A DNA stretch of 64,000 nucleotides from contig NZ_JAVHUW010000064.1 in assembly GCF_030954495.1 (NCBI RefSeq), positions 1-64,000 of the forward strand, given 5' to 3'. The notes under the pieces were generated by a model. It made no database searches, had not been told where the DNA came from, and saw only the letters and a list, made by a program, of their open reading frames with translations. The DNA is from Candidatus Desulfosporosinus nitrosoreducens. Its GTDB lineage: Bacteria > Bacillota > Desulfitobacteriia > Desulfitobacteriales > Desulfitobacteriaceae. A program made the position numbers and the translations under genes. How positions within the stretch are numbered: the first letter of the stretch is position 1; every line of letters begins with the position of its first letter. Below are positions 8,386 through 16,937 of the stretch, piece after piece.

Positions 8386-8565
8386 GGCAGCTTCGCCCAC
8401 AAAAGCGAACTCATTTCATGGAGAGGCGGTAAAGCCCACAAAGCTTGCGAGGGGAAGCGGAGCCATTGGTTCACCTCAGGTATTGCCCGGAGGTTTGGCG
8501 GAGCTCCCTCGCAAGCGCGTGGGCGAGCCTCGGAATGTTGAGTGAGCGATGTGGGCGAAGCTGCC
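8386..8565. repeat. 180-nt imperfect palindrome with 16-bp perfect ends (MITE-like or structured RNA)
   Basis: The ends GGCAGCTTCGCCCACA (8386-8401) and TGTGGGCGAAGCTGCC (8550-8565) are perfect inverted repeats. Inside them, GAGGC...GCCCAC pairs with GTGGGC...GCCTC, and GCTTGCGAGGG pairs with CCCTCGCAAGC, so the two halves fold back on each other for about 75 nt each. It begins 31 nt past the stop codon of the thioredoxin reductase gene. It could be a non-autonomous mobile element or a 3' structure on that transcript. An 82-codon open frame across it has no protein-like features and is not called. Confidence 0.7.
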
Positions 8566-8596
8566 CGACCCCAAGGATCTATCATTCGCAGCATAA

Positions 8597-9811
8597 CTAG
8601 CCCAATTGAGCCCTCAGCTGCTCTTTATCCATACTGCAGACCAGACGTTTAATTTCTTTTCCCTTATTCAGGACAACAACGGCGGGTACCGCTTGAATCT
8701 CATATTTTTGGGCCAGGTTTTTCTTAGTCGCCGTATCAACTTTGACGATTTTGTAATTCCGGCCCTCTCCTCCGGCTACCTCTGCCAACAGGGTACCAAA
8801 CTCTAAGCTTTCATTAACTAAAGCATTTTCAAATAACAATAAAACGTCTTTCTCGCTTTGCAGAACACTATTGTTGAAAACATTGAGCTCTTCAAGGTAC
8901 CGCTCGGCGGCGACAGCCGCTGTCGCGCCGTCACCCGCGGAAGAAACCACTTGTCTCAAGTATTTGGTACGGTTATCCCCTGCGGCATAAACTCCCTCAA
9001 GATTGGTCTCCATGAGTTCATTCACGGGAATATAGCCTTTGGCGTCAATCTTCAGACCGCTTTCTTGGAGAAACTTCGTCGAGGGAAGCATACCAACAAA
9101 GAAAAATACGCCCTGGCAGGCGAGCTCAGTGGAATTGCCTGTTTTCAGATTCTTGATTTTTACGCCTGCTACCTGGTCCTTCCCGAGAACTTCCTCAATC
9201 GTCGAGTTCCAGATAAATTCCATTTTCTCATTATTAAAGGCTCTTTCAGCACTCACTTTATTACAGTCGAGAACGCCTTGATCATGCAAAACAAGCACAG
9301 TCACCTTGCGGGCAAACTTGGTGATATACATTCCTTCTTCAATAGCCTGATCCCCGCTGCCGACGACGACAACCTCTTCCCCTGCAAAGAACTCCGCGTC
9401 ACAAGTGGCGCAATAGGCAACCCCGCTGCCCCGCAGCCGTTTTTCACCCGGAATATTCAGCAGCCGCGGCTCGCTGCCGCAGGCAATAATCACCGCCTTG
9501 CCGGAAAGCATCTTGCCCTTTTTCGTGAAAATTACTTTCTCTTCGTGCGAAAGATCGACGTTTACCACTTCATCCTTGAGAAACTCCACGCCAAAGCTTT
9601 GGGCATGGTTATGAAAATCCTTCATCAGATCCGGGCCGCTGATGTGAACATATCCCGGATAATTGACGATTTCCCGGGTAGTATTGACCAAACCGCCGAT
9701 CGTTCCTTTATTGATCACTAAAGTCTTAAGCTTGGCCCGGCCACCATAAATAGCTGCCGACAATCCTCCAGGTCCGCCGCCTATAATAATCAGGTCATAG
9801 GTATTAGCCAT
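8597..9811 (-). CDS. trxB: Thioredoxin reductase with C-terminal thioredoxin-like domain
   Basis: The 404-residue protein is longer than ordinary TrxB (about 310). The first part is a full FAD/NADPH enzyme: GGGPGGLSAAIYGGRA for FAD, the redox pair in CATCDAEFF, GSGDQAIEEGMYITKFA for the pyridine nucleotide, and a late GVYAAGDNR. From about residue 312 the chain continues into a thioredoxin fold (VLLLFENALV..., KVDTATKKNLAQKYEIQAVPAVVV). That domain has the cis-Pro segment but no CXXC, so it cannot cycle disulfides itself and may dock the substrate thioredoxin. The start ATG gives MANTYDLIIIGGGPGG. The separate thioredoxin gene sits 35 nt upstream, forming a clear operon. Confidence 0.93.
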   Translation of the reverse strand: MANTYDLIIIGGGPGGLSAAIYGGRAKLKTLVINKGTIGGLVNTTREIVNYPGYVHISGPDLMKDFHNHAQSFGVEFLKDEVVNVDLSHEEKVIFTKKGKMLSGKAVIIACGSEPRLLNIPGEKRLRGSGVAYCATCDAEFFAGEEVVVVGSGDQAIEEGMYITKFARKVTVLVLHDQGVLDCNKVSAERAFNNEKMEFIWNSTIEEVLGKDQVAGVKIKNLKTGNSTELACQGVFFFVGMLPSTKFLQESGLKIDAKGYIPVNELMETNLEGVYAAGDNRTKYLRQVVSSAGDGATAAVAAERYLEELNVFNNSVLQSEKDVLLLFENALVNESLEFGTLLAEVAGGEGRNYKIVKVDTATKKNLAQKYEIQAVPAVVVLNKGKEIKRLVCSMDKEQLRAQLG

Positions 9812-9846
9812 GATTTCTACTCCTTTTCTGCTGGAACGTCCTTCGC

Positions 9847-10176
9847 TTATTCCGTCTCAAGAACCTCGGCAATTTTTTCTTCGACAGCTTCCGCCTCAAC
9901 GTTGCCGGCAAGTTTCCCCTGATACTCTCCATCCCGGAAGAAGAGAATCTGAGGGACTCCTTTCAAAGAAAACCTCTGGAACAGGTTTTTCTCTTCCTCA
10001 ACATCCACATAAAAGAAAGCAAATTTGTCGGCATATTGCGGCTGCAATTCTTCCAGCATAGGCACGACTTCCTGGCAGACATGACAGCCTTTGCGCGAAA
10101 AGATCACCAAACAGGCTGCGCCATCGTCGTAAATAACTTCTTCAAAACGGCTTGAGGTTAATTGTTGCAAAGACAT
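9847..10176 (-). CDS. Thioredoxin-like protein with a CHVC active site
   Basis: A 109-residue single-domain thioredoxin fold: beta strand VIYDDGAACLVIFSRKG, the redox motif CHVC, then FFYVDVEEEKNLFQRFSLKGVPQILFF with the cis-proline. CHVC replaces the classic CGPC, which would shift redox potential and partner choice. It is followed 35 nt later by the thioredoxin reductase gene, so the two form a dedicated reductase/carrier pair. The ATG gives MSLQQLTSSRFEEVIY and has a reasonable ribosome site (AAGGAGTG). By analogy, clostridial pairs like this feed selenoenzyme reductases or peroxidases; no such partner is visible here. The fold is secure; the physiological target is unknown. Confidence 0.9.
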   Translation of the reverse strand: MSLQQLTSSRFEEVIYDDGAACLVIFSRKGCHVCQEVVPMLEELQPQYADKFAFFYVDVEEEKNLFQRFSLKGVPQILFFRDGEYQGKLAGNVEAEAVEEKIAEVLETE

Positions 10177-10260
10177 AGTATCACTCCTTAAAGATTATCC
10201 GGGCGGGTCCTTCAACATCCCGCGCATCCTGCCTTAGGCTGCGGCTTTTTTCAGTTCGAT

Positions 10261-10301
10261 TAAAAAGCAGCTATCAGTGTGCTACTTTCTGATAGCTGCT
10301 T
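10261..10301 (-). terminator. Terminator of the phosphodiesterase operon
   Basis: AAGCAGCTATCAG pairs perfectly with CTGATAGCTGCTT. On the minus strand it is followed by TTTTTAAT. It lies 13 nt past the stop codon of the gene ending at 10314. Confidence 0.9.
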
Positions 10302-10313
10302 ATAGCACGTAAA

Positions 10314-12362
10314 TTATACTTCTTCGGAGAAAATCTGATAAATTGGAGCTCCTTCGCACTGGGCGGGGAAGCGCAGACCCAGCAAAACGGCAACGGAGGG
10401 CGCGACATCGACTTGACGTATTGTGCGCTCTGTTGTAAACCCGGTTTTGATCCCGGAACCTGCCGCGACAAAAATCGGAGACACGGAGGTCTCAAAATAA
10501 CCTTCCGAAGTGGAGATGCTATCCCCGTGCAAGCGGTTGTAGCCTTCTTCGACCGAGAAGAAAATGTCGCCGCACTCCGGCCCGTTGGTGCCGATTAAGA
10601 CGGCATCCTTGTTTCTGAGGCAGATGCCGATAACCCGTTTACCTGTTCTCTCATCTCTGTAATTGTATAAATCGGAAATGATTTGTTCCTCTAAATCATA
10701 TTTATCCTTCGGGTCCACAATTCCGTATTTGTCACGGCCTTTAAGATTGATATAGATATAGTTACTGCGAATCTGAATGGCTCTGGTCTTTTCCCAGTCG
10801 ACTTCCCGGATGGAATTGCCGTTCTCGTCTTTTTTCATGACCGTGTAGCCCAGTTCTTCCATAACCTTGGTATTGAGACCGCCATACTCGCCGATAATCG
10901 GGGGGACGTTCTCGCCGACAATGAGGCCATGGTCGCTTAAGACCAGGATCGTCCAGCCTTCATCCAGCAAATAGAGGAATTCGCCCAGATACTTATCGGT
11001 TTGCACGTAGAACTTCTCAATAAAAGCCTGATACGTTTTCTCATCGGTGTGATCCCATGAGGGCAGGGTCTTGCCCAGATGCCACAACTGATGGCCGGCG
11101 CAATCAATGTTGTGCAGATGAGAAAAGATGACTTGATACCCTTTTTCTTTAATGCTGTAATTCAGACAATCGGCTTGCCATTGATTGTAGAGTTCCCAGG
11201 AGGGTTCAAAGATTTCACGGACTAATTCGTCGTCTTCCCCGCCGATCAAGCTGACAGGCGGAACTTCTCCGACGTTCTTTACAATCTCCTGATAGAAGGT
11301 TTTGGGATGCCACAATTGGTCGTTGGAGATATCCAGGGCATTGCTGATCCATAATCTCACTTTGTTGCCGGCCGGATCAAGTTCTAAGATCTTCATGGAA
11401 CGGCAGGCGGGTTTGGTAACTTCTTTTTTAGTTACGTCGTCAATAATCCCGGTGACCATTTTATCTTTTTCTAAGATAACCAGCGGTGTCTCTGCTTTTT
11501 TATTCTTATAAACAGCTACCCGGTCATACTCGCCGGCTTGATTTTTAAGGATCAAGGCAGGGCGTCTCATAACGCCGCCGGAAGTCAAAACCGTAAATTC
11601 CTTGGCCCCTTCCGGAGCATTAGCCCAACCCGTTGCTTCTTTAAGAGGAGAATTGACAATATCGTAAGCAACCTTGCTGCCGATGACAACTTCCGTATCT
11701 TCGTCATCCATCACGTAAGTGCGGATTTCTCCGCCTTGGCGGGCTGTGTCTCCCCACCAAAGTTCCATCATTTCATCATCAACGTCATTGTCCAAAGTGT
11801 CTTCCAAATCAGTAATGATGCAGCCTACGCCTGCCGGCTTATCTACTCTGGGAGCATAGCGCACTTCCTTAATGTCCGGAGTGGCGACAATGACCTTTTC
11901 CCAATCAAGCTGGGCAACTCCCATGTTAACCGAACCGGGCTGCGTGCCGTCCACAACACTGAGATTTTCACTGTGCGAGCTTGGCGGCCAGGAGCTCCCG
12001 GGCCAATGCCAAACTAAGGTCTTCAAACCCGCTTCAGCGGAGATGTTCCAAATTTGTTCGGCGAGACAATTGCGGGAATCCATATTGTAGACAACTGCGT
12101 CGAGGCTTTCCGGAGATTGCCGCCAATAACAGGTAATGCCGTGGGTTCCCGGATAAGCGCCGGTGGCCAGAGTAGTCCAGCAAGGAGGGGTAATCGTCGG
12201 AATTGCTCCCAGAAGACGGATATCTTCCCGCGCCGCTCCACGCTCGATGAATTTTTGTAAATTAGGCATTTTCCCTTCTGCCAGGAATTTCTTACTAATT
12301 CTCGGGTCCATGCCATCGACACCTAAAACCAATAATTTATTGGTAAGCGCTGTTCTTTTCAT
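10314..12362 (-). CDS. Alkaline phosphatase superfamily protein, type I phosphodiesterase/nucleotide pyrophosphatase family
   Basis: A 682-residue hydrolase. The N-terminus LVLGVDGMDPRISKKF holds the first metal-binding Asp. PTITPPCWTTLATGAYPGTHGI holds the nucleophile Thr and the family TGAYPGxHGI motif. ILVLSDHGL and a late GDS/STSEG segment supply further metal ligands. It has no signal peptide, so it acts in the cytoplasm on a phosphate mono- or diester. It follows an MFS transporter gene by about 40 nt, and a LysR gene is divergent upstream, suggesting uptake and cleavage of one organophosphate-like compound. The C-terminal half (about 400-560) includes YQVIFSHLHNIDCAGHQLWH, another likely metal site. 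The substrate is not predictable from sequence. Confidence 0.88.
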   Translation of the reverse strand: MKRTALTNKLLVLGVDGMDPRISKKFLAEGKMPNLQKFIERGAAREDIRLLGAIPTITPPCWTTLATGAYPGTHGITCYWRQSPESLDAVVYNMDSRNCLAEQIWNISAEAGLKTLVWHWPGSSWPPSSHSENLSVVDGTQPGSVNMGVAQLDWEKVIVATPDIKEVRYAPRVDKPAGVGCIITDLEDTLDNDVDDEMMELWWGDTARQGGEIRTYVMDDEDTEVVIGSKVAYDIVNSPLKEATGWANAPEGAKEFTVLTSGGVMRRPALILKNQAGEYDRVAVYKNKKAETPLVILEKDKMVTGIIDDVTKKEVTKPACRSMKILELDPAGNKVRLWISNALDISNDQLWHPKTFYQEIVKNVGEVPPVSLIGGEDDELVREIFEPSWELYNQWQADCLNYSIKEKGYQVIFSHLHNIDCAGHQLWHLGKTLPSWDHTDEKTYQAFIEKFYVQTDKYLGEFLYLLDEGWTILVLSDHGLIVGENVPPIIGEYGGLNTKVMEELGYTVMKKDENGNSIREVDWEKTRAIQIRSNYIYINLKGRDKYGIVDPKDKYDLEEQIISDLYNYRDERTGKRVIGICLRNKDAVLIGTNGPECGDIFFSVEEGYNRLHGDSISTSEGYFETSVSPIFVAAGSGIKTGFTTERTIRQVDVAPSVAVLLGLRFPAQCEGAPIYQIFSEEV

Positions 12363-12404
12363 AATTTCATCTCAACTCCTCGAATGATTTTATATTTTTT
12401 ATAC

Positions 12405-13793
12405 CTAAATTTCATCCAGAGAACGTCCGGCCGTTTTCTCGCCCCAAAGTCCGGTGGTAACCGCTACTAACAAGAACATGACACCGATAATCGAGAACAA
12501 GGTGGCGTAGCCAAAACCCTTGTAGATCATGGGTACAACGACCATGGCCACAGCGGTCAGAAGTCTGCCTGTACTGTAAATAAAGCCGGTGCCGCTGTTG
12601 CGGATGTGTGTGGGGTATGATTCGGCGAGGTAAGACCACATGACAACGAAAACGCCATCCATGAGCACCCGGATGAAAAAGCCTATACCGACGATAACCA
12701 TAGGAATCTTCAGAGTACCGAAAATAATGGTCAGAATTCCAACCAAGACACTGTAAATCACGATCGGGATCTTTCTGCCGCCTTTATCGGTAAAGGCAGC
12801 CGCCAAATAGTTGCCGATAGGACTGCCAAAGGACACCAGAGCGGACATCCACAGGGCATCGTCCAAAGAGAAGCCAAATTCATTCAGCAAAGTAGGCATC
12901 CAGGCAAAGAACATGAAATATCCCACAGTAATACAGCAAACCATAATAATTAAGACACTGGTTTTCTGGGCATACTTGTGGCTGAATATCTCTTTGAGAG
13001 CCTCCACGGTTCCGGCTTCTTTTTTAGTCACCGAACCCGCAGCAGGAATACTAGCTTCATTCTTAATGTCAACCTTAACCCCTGTCATGAATCTTTGGAT
13101 GACAGTTTCGGCTTCGGCATAGCGGCCTTTGGTGATCAGCCAGCGGGGAGATTCTTTCAGCCAGCTCAGAGCCAAAAGGAAGATAATGAAACCTGTTCCA
13201 CCAATAAAGAAAATATATCTCCAGCCATTGGGGCTGCTGGGCACAATTTTTTCGGCTATCTGTCCGATTAAAGGGACACTTAGCAGCCCGGTGGCCAGCG
13301 ATATGGCCTGCCATTTTCCCCTGGAAGCAGCCGGTAAAATTTCCGTGATATAAACCATGGCCACGACAACCATGGAGAGAATCCCAAAACCTGTCAGGGT
13401 TCTAAAAACTAAAAATAACTCTTTGTTCGGTGCCACACCGTTGAGGATGGAAAATGTGGAGAAAAAGACCACTGAAAACAAAAATGCTTTTCTCCGGCCA
13501 ATGACGTCGGACAGCCAGCCGCCAAACCAACAGCCAAACAGCATGCCCACGAAGGTGCAGGAGTTAACGATTCCGATCCACTCCATGGAAACACCCCAGT
13601 GTTTGGTCAGAGCGGGAGCAACAAAGGAAAAAGTAAATAAATCCATTTGGTCGAAAGCATAGGCCAGAGCAAGAATAATTAAAAACTTATAATGTTCCAA
13701 GCACATCCGTGCTTCATCTAAGTAATGCTTCTTTTCACTCGTCGCAGCGATTGTCTCTGAAGCGGTTGTCTCTGAATTTGTTAATACAGCCAT
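12405..13793 (-). CDS. MFS transporter (sugar/organic-acid:proton symporter type)
   Basis: A 462-residue inner-membrane carrier with about 12 hydrophobic segments. The motif GGWLSDVIGRRKAF after TM2 is the MFS signature, repeated in the second half as ADFTDKGGRKIPIVIYS-like sequence. An ESPRWL segment between TM6 and the central loop is seen in sugar and aromatic-acid carriers. A short hydrophilic N-terminus (about 40 residues) precedes TM1. It is first in an operon with the phosphodiesterase gene at 10314, and LysR is divergent at 14178. The spacer contains paired LysR-type sites at 13997-14050. Substrate unknown; an anionic organic compound cleaved by the downstream enzyme is the natural guess. 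Confidence 0.9.
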   Translation of the reverse strand: MAVLTNSETTASETIAATSEKKHYLDEARMCLEHYKFLIILALAYAFDQMDLFTFSFVAPALTKHWGVSMEWIGIVNSCTFVGMLFGCWFGGWLSDVIGRRKAFLFSVVFFSTFSILNGVAPNKELFLVFRTLTGFGILSMVVVAMVYITEILPAASRGKWQAISLATGLLSVPLIGQIAEKIVPSSPNGWRYIFFIGGTGFIIFLLALSWLKESPRWLITKGRYAEAETVIQRFMTGVKVDIKNEASIPAAGSVTKKEAGTVEALKEIFSHKYAQKTSVLIIMVCCITVGYFMFFAWMPTLLNEFGFSLDDALWMSALVSFGSPIGNYLAAAFTDKGGRKIPIVIYSVLVGILTIIFGTLKIPMVIVGIGFFIRVLMDGVFVVMWSYLAESYPTHIRNSGTGFIYSTGRLLTAVAMVVVPMIYKGFGYATLFSIIGVMFLLVAVTTGLWGEKTAGRSLDEI

Positions 13794-13996
13794 ATACTTA
13801 GCCTCTCTTTATTAAATTTTCTACTTTCAGAATTGGTTTAAAAACGTGTTTTTATACTTTTTTACCGTTCTTTACCTTTGTTTTACCCTAAACTTTACCT
13901 TTCTTTACTATTTTTTTGCATCCCTCCCCGTTGTTTGCCAAATTTCTTTCCCTCCGTCATGTATTTGTTCTTGTAATAATTAGTACTTGAAATGCA

Positions 13997-14050
13997 TTAT
14001 ACGGGTTAAGACTTTTTCTGTGAAATACTTAGTCGTTATATCCCGTATAA
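13997..14050. promoter_or_regulatory. Paired LysR-type operator between the MFS operon and its LysR gene
   Basis: TTATACGGG at 13997-14005 and CCCGTATAA at 14042-14050 form exact 9-bp inverted half-sites in the divergent spacer. The right half belongs to TATATCCCGTATA (14037-14049), which has the T-N11-A form of LysR boxes. The same 13 bases occur, reverse-complemented, at 34398-34410 upstream of the microcompartment operon. Confidence 0.55.
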
Positions 14051-14177
14051 CTAAAATTATTGTAGTTTGTTGAGCTTTGAGCCGTTTTTAGTTGTAATTC
14101 AAATCACAAATAATATAATTAGTAATGTGTTTCAACATTTTCTACGACCAAAATCCATATAAAAGAAGGTTGAGAAT

Positions 14178-15080
14178 ATGCGTCTTGAACAATTAGCTTA
14201 TTTAGTTGCCGTCCAGGAATCCAAGTCCATTTCGCTTGCAGCCGAACGCGCTCACATATCACAACCTGCTCTTAGTTCTGCTCTCAGCAAGCTTGAAGAT
14301 GAGCTGGGGGTAGTTTTGCTGACAAGGACCAATTCCGGTGCTCATTTAACGGAGATAGCCGAATTGATCATTCTCAAGGCTAAAGAAGTCCTGAATATAA
14401 TTGATGATATCAAATCTATTGCCCAAGGCAACTCTGTCGAACTTAACGGCAATATTTCAGCGGCGGCGGACCCTGGTGTCAATATAACCATCATGCCTGA
14501 TATCCTGACAACCTTTAAGCGCAATCATCCTAAAGTTAATACTCTGCTCAAAGTCGGGGAATCCAATAACATTTTGCAGGACGTGCGGACCGGCAAGGCT
14601 AACTTTGGCATTATTTTAGATACTGAGGAATTTTGCCAGTCCAAAGATATTAATTGCAAAAAACTCTTTTCCGATAAATTTGTCATCATTACCGGGGCCA
14701 ACTCCAAAATCAACTTGGAATCCATACCTCTAAAGCAAGCGCTTGACTTGCCCATCCTCTTATACAACACGGAGTACATCACCAATTGCGGCGTATCCAG
14801 TCTTTTGCGTAAATTTGGGGAAATCAATGTTTCTTACCGCGTCGATAATTTGGAAATGATGGAAAAAATCTTATCCCAAGGCGAAAGCATAGCTTTTGTC
14901 CCGCAATTTATGGCTGACGAATTTCTCAAAGCCAATAAAATAAAAAAGATCCTGATCAAAGACGCGGATTTGGAAGTTTCGGTCATCTTAATTTGGTCCA
15001 ATCGCCACCATCTTTCTTTAGCTGAAAAGGAATTTATCCGCGCCATTAAAAAAACCTGTTCGCAAAGAACCGCTCTCTAG
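14178..15080 (+). CDS. LysR family transcriptional regulator
   Basis: A 300-residue LysR protein. The winged helix is clear at the N-terminus (SISLAAERAHISQPALSSALSKLEDELG), and the effector domain begins at about residue 90 (LNGNISAAADPGVNITIMPDIL). AAGAAGG lies before the ATG at suitable distance. It is divergent from the MFS/phosphodiesterase operon, the classic arrangement for a LysR activator and its target, and paired half-sites sit between them. Downstream on the same strand, 53 nt away, is an EamA transporter gene, so it may also govern that. It is less like the two LysR paralogues at 2854 and 4222 than those are to each other. Confidence 0.93.
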   Translation: MRLEQLAYLVAVQESKSISLAAERAHISQPALSSALSKLEDELGVVLLTRTNSGAHLTEIAELIILKAKEVLNIIDDIKSIAQGNSVELNGNISAAADPGVNITIMPDILTTFKRNHPKVNTLLKVGESNNILQDVRTGKANFGIILDTEEFCQSKDINCKKLFSDKFVIITGANSKINLESIPLKQALDLPILLYNTEYITNCGVSSLLRKFGEINVSYRVDNLEMMEKILSQGESIAFVPQFMADEFLKANKIKKILIKDADLEVSVILIWSNRHHLSLAEKEFIRAIKKTCSQRTAL

Positions 15081-15133
15081 GCTACAGTATATAACTTATC
15101 TTATTTTCATGAACTTAAGGAGTCATAAAGAAA

Positions 15134-16138
15134 ATGGATCAAACAGCACAACAAGCACAACAGCTTTTACAGAAAAGAGACTTGGCTTTTGCTAAAAATG
15201 GAGTTGGCAGGGGATTATTGTCAGGTGCCGCTTGGGGCTTGGACGGAGTATTGCTGGGAATGGCCTTCAGCTTGGCGCCTTTCGCAAATACGATGAGTCT
15301 TTTTGCCGCTCCTTTAGTCGGGGCCTGTATTCACGATGGTTTTGCCGCGCTTTGGCTTTTTATTTATAATGTCCTGCACGGCAAATGGCGCGATTATGGG
15401 CGCACCTTAAAGACCCGGCCCGCCAGAATCATCATAATTGCCGCTATTTTAGGCGGCCCTATCGGTATGTCCGGAAATTTATTGGGGATTTATTTCGCGG
15501 GCGCTTCTTATACGGCGGCGATCACGGCCGCTTATCCGGCTATCGGCGCTGTTCTGGGAGCTGTTTTTCTGAAAGAAAAAATTTCCCTGCGCGTTTGGGC
15601 CGGCCTTCTTTTGGCTATTGCCGGTTCTTTCCTGGTGGGATTTGTCCCGCCCGACGGCTCGGCCTACCCCCACTTTTATCTCGGCATTGCTCTGGCCGTA
15701 GTCAGTGCCATTGGCTGGGCCGTGGAGGGAGTCTTGTCGACTTACGGAATGGATTTGGTCGATTCGGATATTGCCATCGGTATCAGAGAAGCCGCCTCTT
15801 TTCTCATCTATATTTGTATCATCCTTCCTTTAGCCGGAGGGGGCGCTTTCCGGATTCTGAGCCAGAGTTTTACTACCCCCTCGGGCTGGTATATCGCTCT
15901 CATCGCTTTAGTGGGCGGAACCTCCTTTTTATCCTGGTACCGGGCCATGAATATGACCGGTGTGGGCCGGACCATGGGCTTAAGTGTGACCTTTGCCCTC
16001 TGGTCGGTGTTTTTCGGCTGGCTGTTAAACGATCTGCGCCTGACTCCCAACCTTATTATCGGAGTTATTGTCATCTCCCTGGGTACTATCCTCACCATCG
16101 GCAACCCCAAGAACTTATTAAATTTGAACATTCGCTAA
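15134..16138 (+). CDS. EamA/DMT family transporter
   Basis: A 334-residue membrane protein with about ten hydrophobic segments arranged as two EamA repeats. The first repeat ends near AYPAIGAVLGAVFLKEKISLRVWAG and the second near the GVGRTMGLSVTFALWSVFFGWLL segment. The drug/metabolite transporter superfamily exports or imports small metabolites, and individual substrates cannot be read from sequence. AAGGAG lies 12 nt before the ATG. It follows the LysR gene by 53 nt and precedes a small winged-helix gene by 12 nt; a terminator closes the group at 16487. The three genes probably form one transcript. Local base composition is GC-richer than the LysR gene. Confidence 0.9.
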   Translation: MDQTAQQAQQLLQKRDLAFAKNGVGRGLLSGAAWGLDGVLLGMAFSLAPFANTMSLFAAPLVGACIHDGFAALWLFIYNVLHGKWRDYGRTLKTRPARIIIIAAILGGPIGMSGNLLGIYFAGASYTAAITAAYPAIGAVLGAVFLKEKISLRVWAGLLLAIAGSFLVGFVPPDGSAYPHFYLGIALAVVSAIGWAVEGVLSTYGMDLVDSDIAIGIREAASFLIYICIILPLAGGGAFRILSQSFTTPSGWYIALIALVGGTSFLSWYRAMNMTGVGRTMGLSVTFALWSVFFGWLLNDLRLTPNLIIGVIVISLGTILTIGNPKNLLNLNIR

Positions 16139-16150
16139 GGAGCTTTAATT

Positions 16151-16417
16151 ATGAGTCAAATACCGGTCAAATTCAGAGCCGTACAGGCAATTTATCAGAA
16201 CGAAAACATCTCCAATCAAACACTCCTGGAACTTCTCAGAAAGGAATACCCCTTGGACCGGAGTGTCAGTGAAAAAGGCGTCCAAGATTATCTCCTGACC
16301 CTAACGGCCTCCGGCCTGATCGAGCAAACGAACGTCACGCTCGATCAGAACGGGAAGCTGAACATTTCTTATAAGATCACGGATTATGGTACACGCCTCA
16401 TGAAATATATTGTTTGA
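16151..16417 (+). CDS. Small winged-helix-like protein
   Basis: An 88-residue protein with AAGGAG at good spacing before the ATG. The predicted order of helices and strands (FRAVQAIYQNENISNQTLLELL, then a recognition-like helix KGVQDYLLTLTASGLIEQ, then beta strands ending KITDYGTRLMKYIV) fits a winged helix such as MarR/PadR-like domains without a dimerisation arm. No characterised family is recognised. It is translationally close to the EamA transporter gene (12 nt), so it may tune that operon. It could instead be a structural homologue without DNA-binding activity. Confidence 0.7.
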   Translation: MSQIPVKFRAVQAIYQNENISNQTLLELLRKEYPLDRSVSEKGVQDYLLTLTASGLIEQTNVTLDQNGKLNISYKITDYGTRLMKYIV

Positions 16418-16486
16418 ACATGTCATCTCGACAACACAAGCGGCCATAGGACGCCGACCTAAGGAGTATTTATAAGTTTCTGCACT

Positions 16487-16538
16487 AAGCCGTGGCTAGA
16501 CGTGGGTTTCCCCCCTGTATAGCCACGGCTTTAATTTT
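16487..16538 (+). terminator. Terminator of the LysR-EamA-winged helix group
   Basis: AAGCCGTGGCTA pairs perfectly with TAGCCACGGCTT, followed by TAATTTTCC. It lies 70 nt after the stop at 16417. Confidence 0.85.
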
Positions 16539-16937
16539 CCTGCTCCTGTCCATGCCGCCACCGTACACCAAGCATAAAAATTCTCTCCCTGAACAGGCAG
16601 GGGCCAAAACTTCCGTTAAGAAAGTCCTGGCCCCTGTTCCTAAACTTCTATTAATGACTAAGATGCCGGTTCCAGATAATTACGGGGTTCACTTTTGGCG
16701 TGAAAATCAAAAATCGCACCTGAAATTGCAGCATTTTAAAAACTTTTTAGCACAGCACATCGCAAAATTTTAACCCAAAACCGTGCATCGGATAGACAAC
16801 CTTATCGCCAACCTTAAACATTCAGCAGCCGGATTTTGGCATCGCTCAAAATTACGGCTATTTTTGACTTTTAAAGAAGTTCATCGGCTTGGCCATTATC
16901 TATCCCAAATTAAGTTGCCTTAAAGAGGAGTATGCTC
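16539..16937. other. Gene-free spacer
   Basis: About 400 nt with no convincing gene. A 93-codon plus-strand frame overlaps the terminator, has no ribosome site and no protein-like composition. The DNA from about 16680 to 16920 is AT-rich and may be decayed coding sequence, but no family was recognised. Confidence 0.5.

Noticed and set aside
8346..8594. An 82-codon minus-strand frame in the spacer after the thioredoxin reductase gene
   Set aside because: It lies across the self-complementary 180-nt element, has no ribosome site and no protein-like pattern.
16492..16773. A 93-codon plus-strand frame after the winged-helix gene
   Set aside because: It overlaps a strong terminator and has no start signal.
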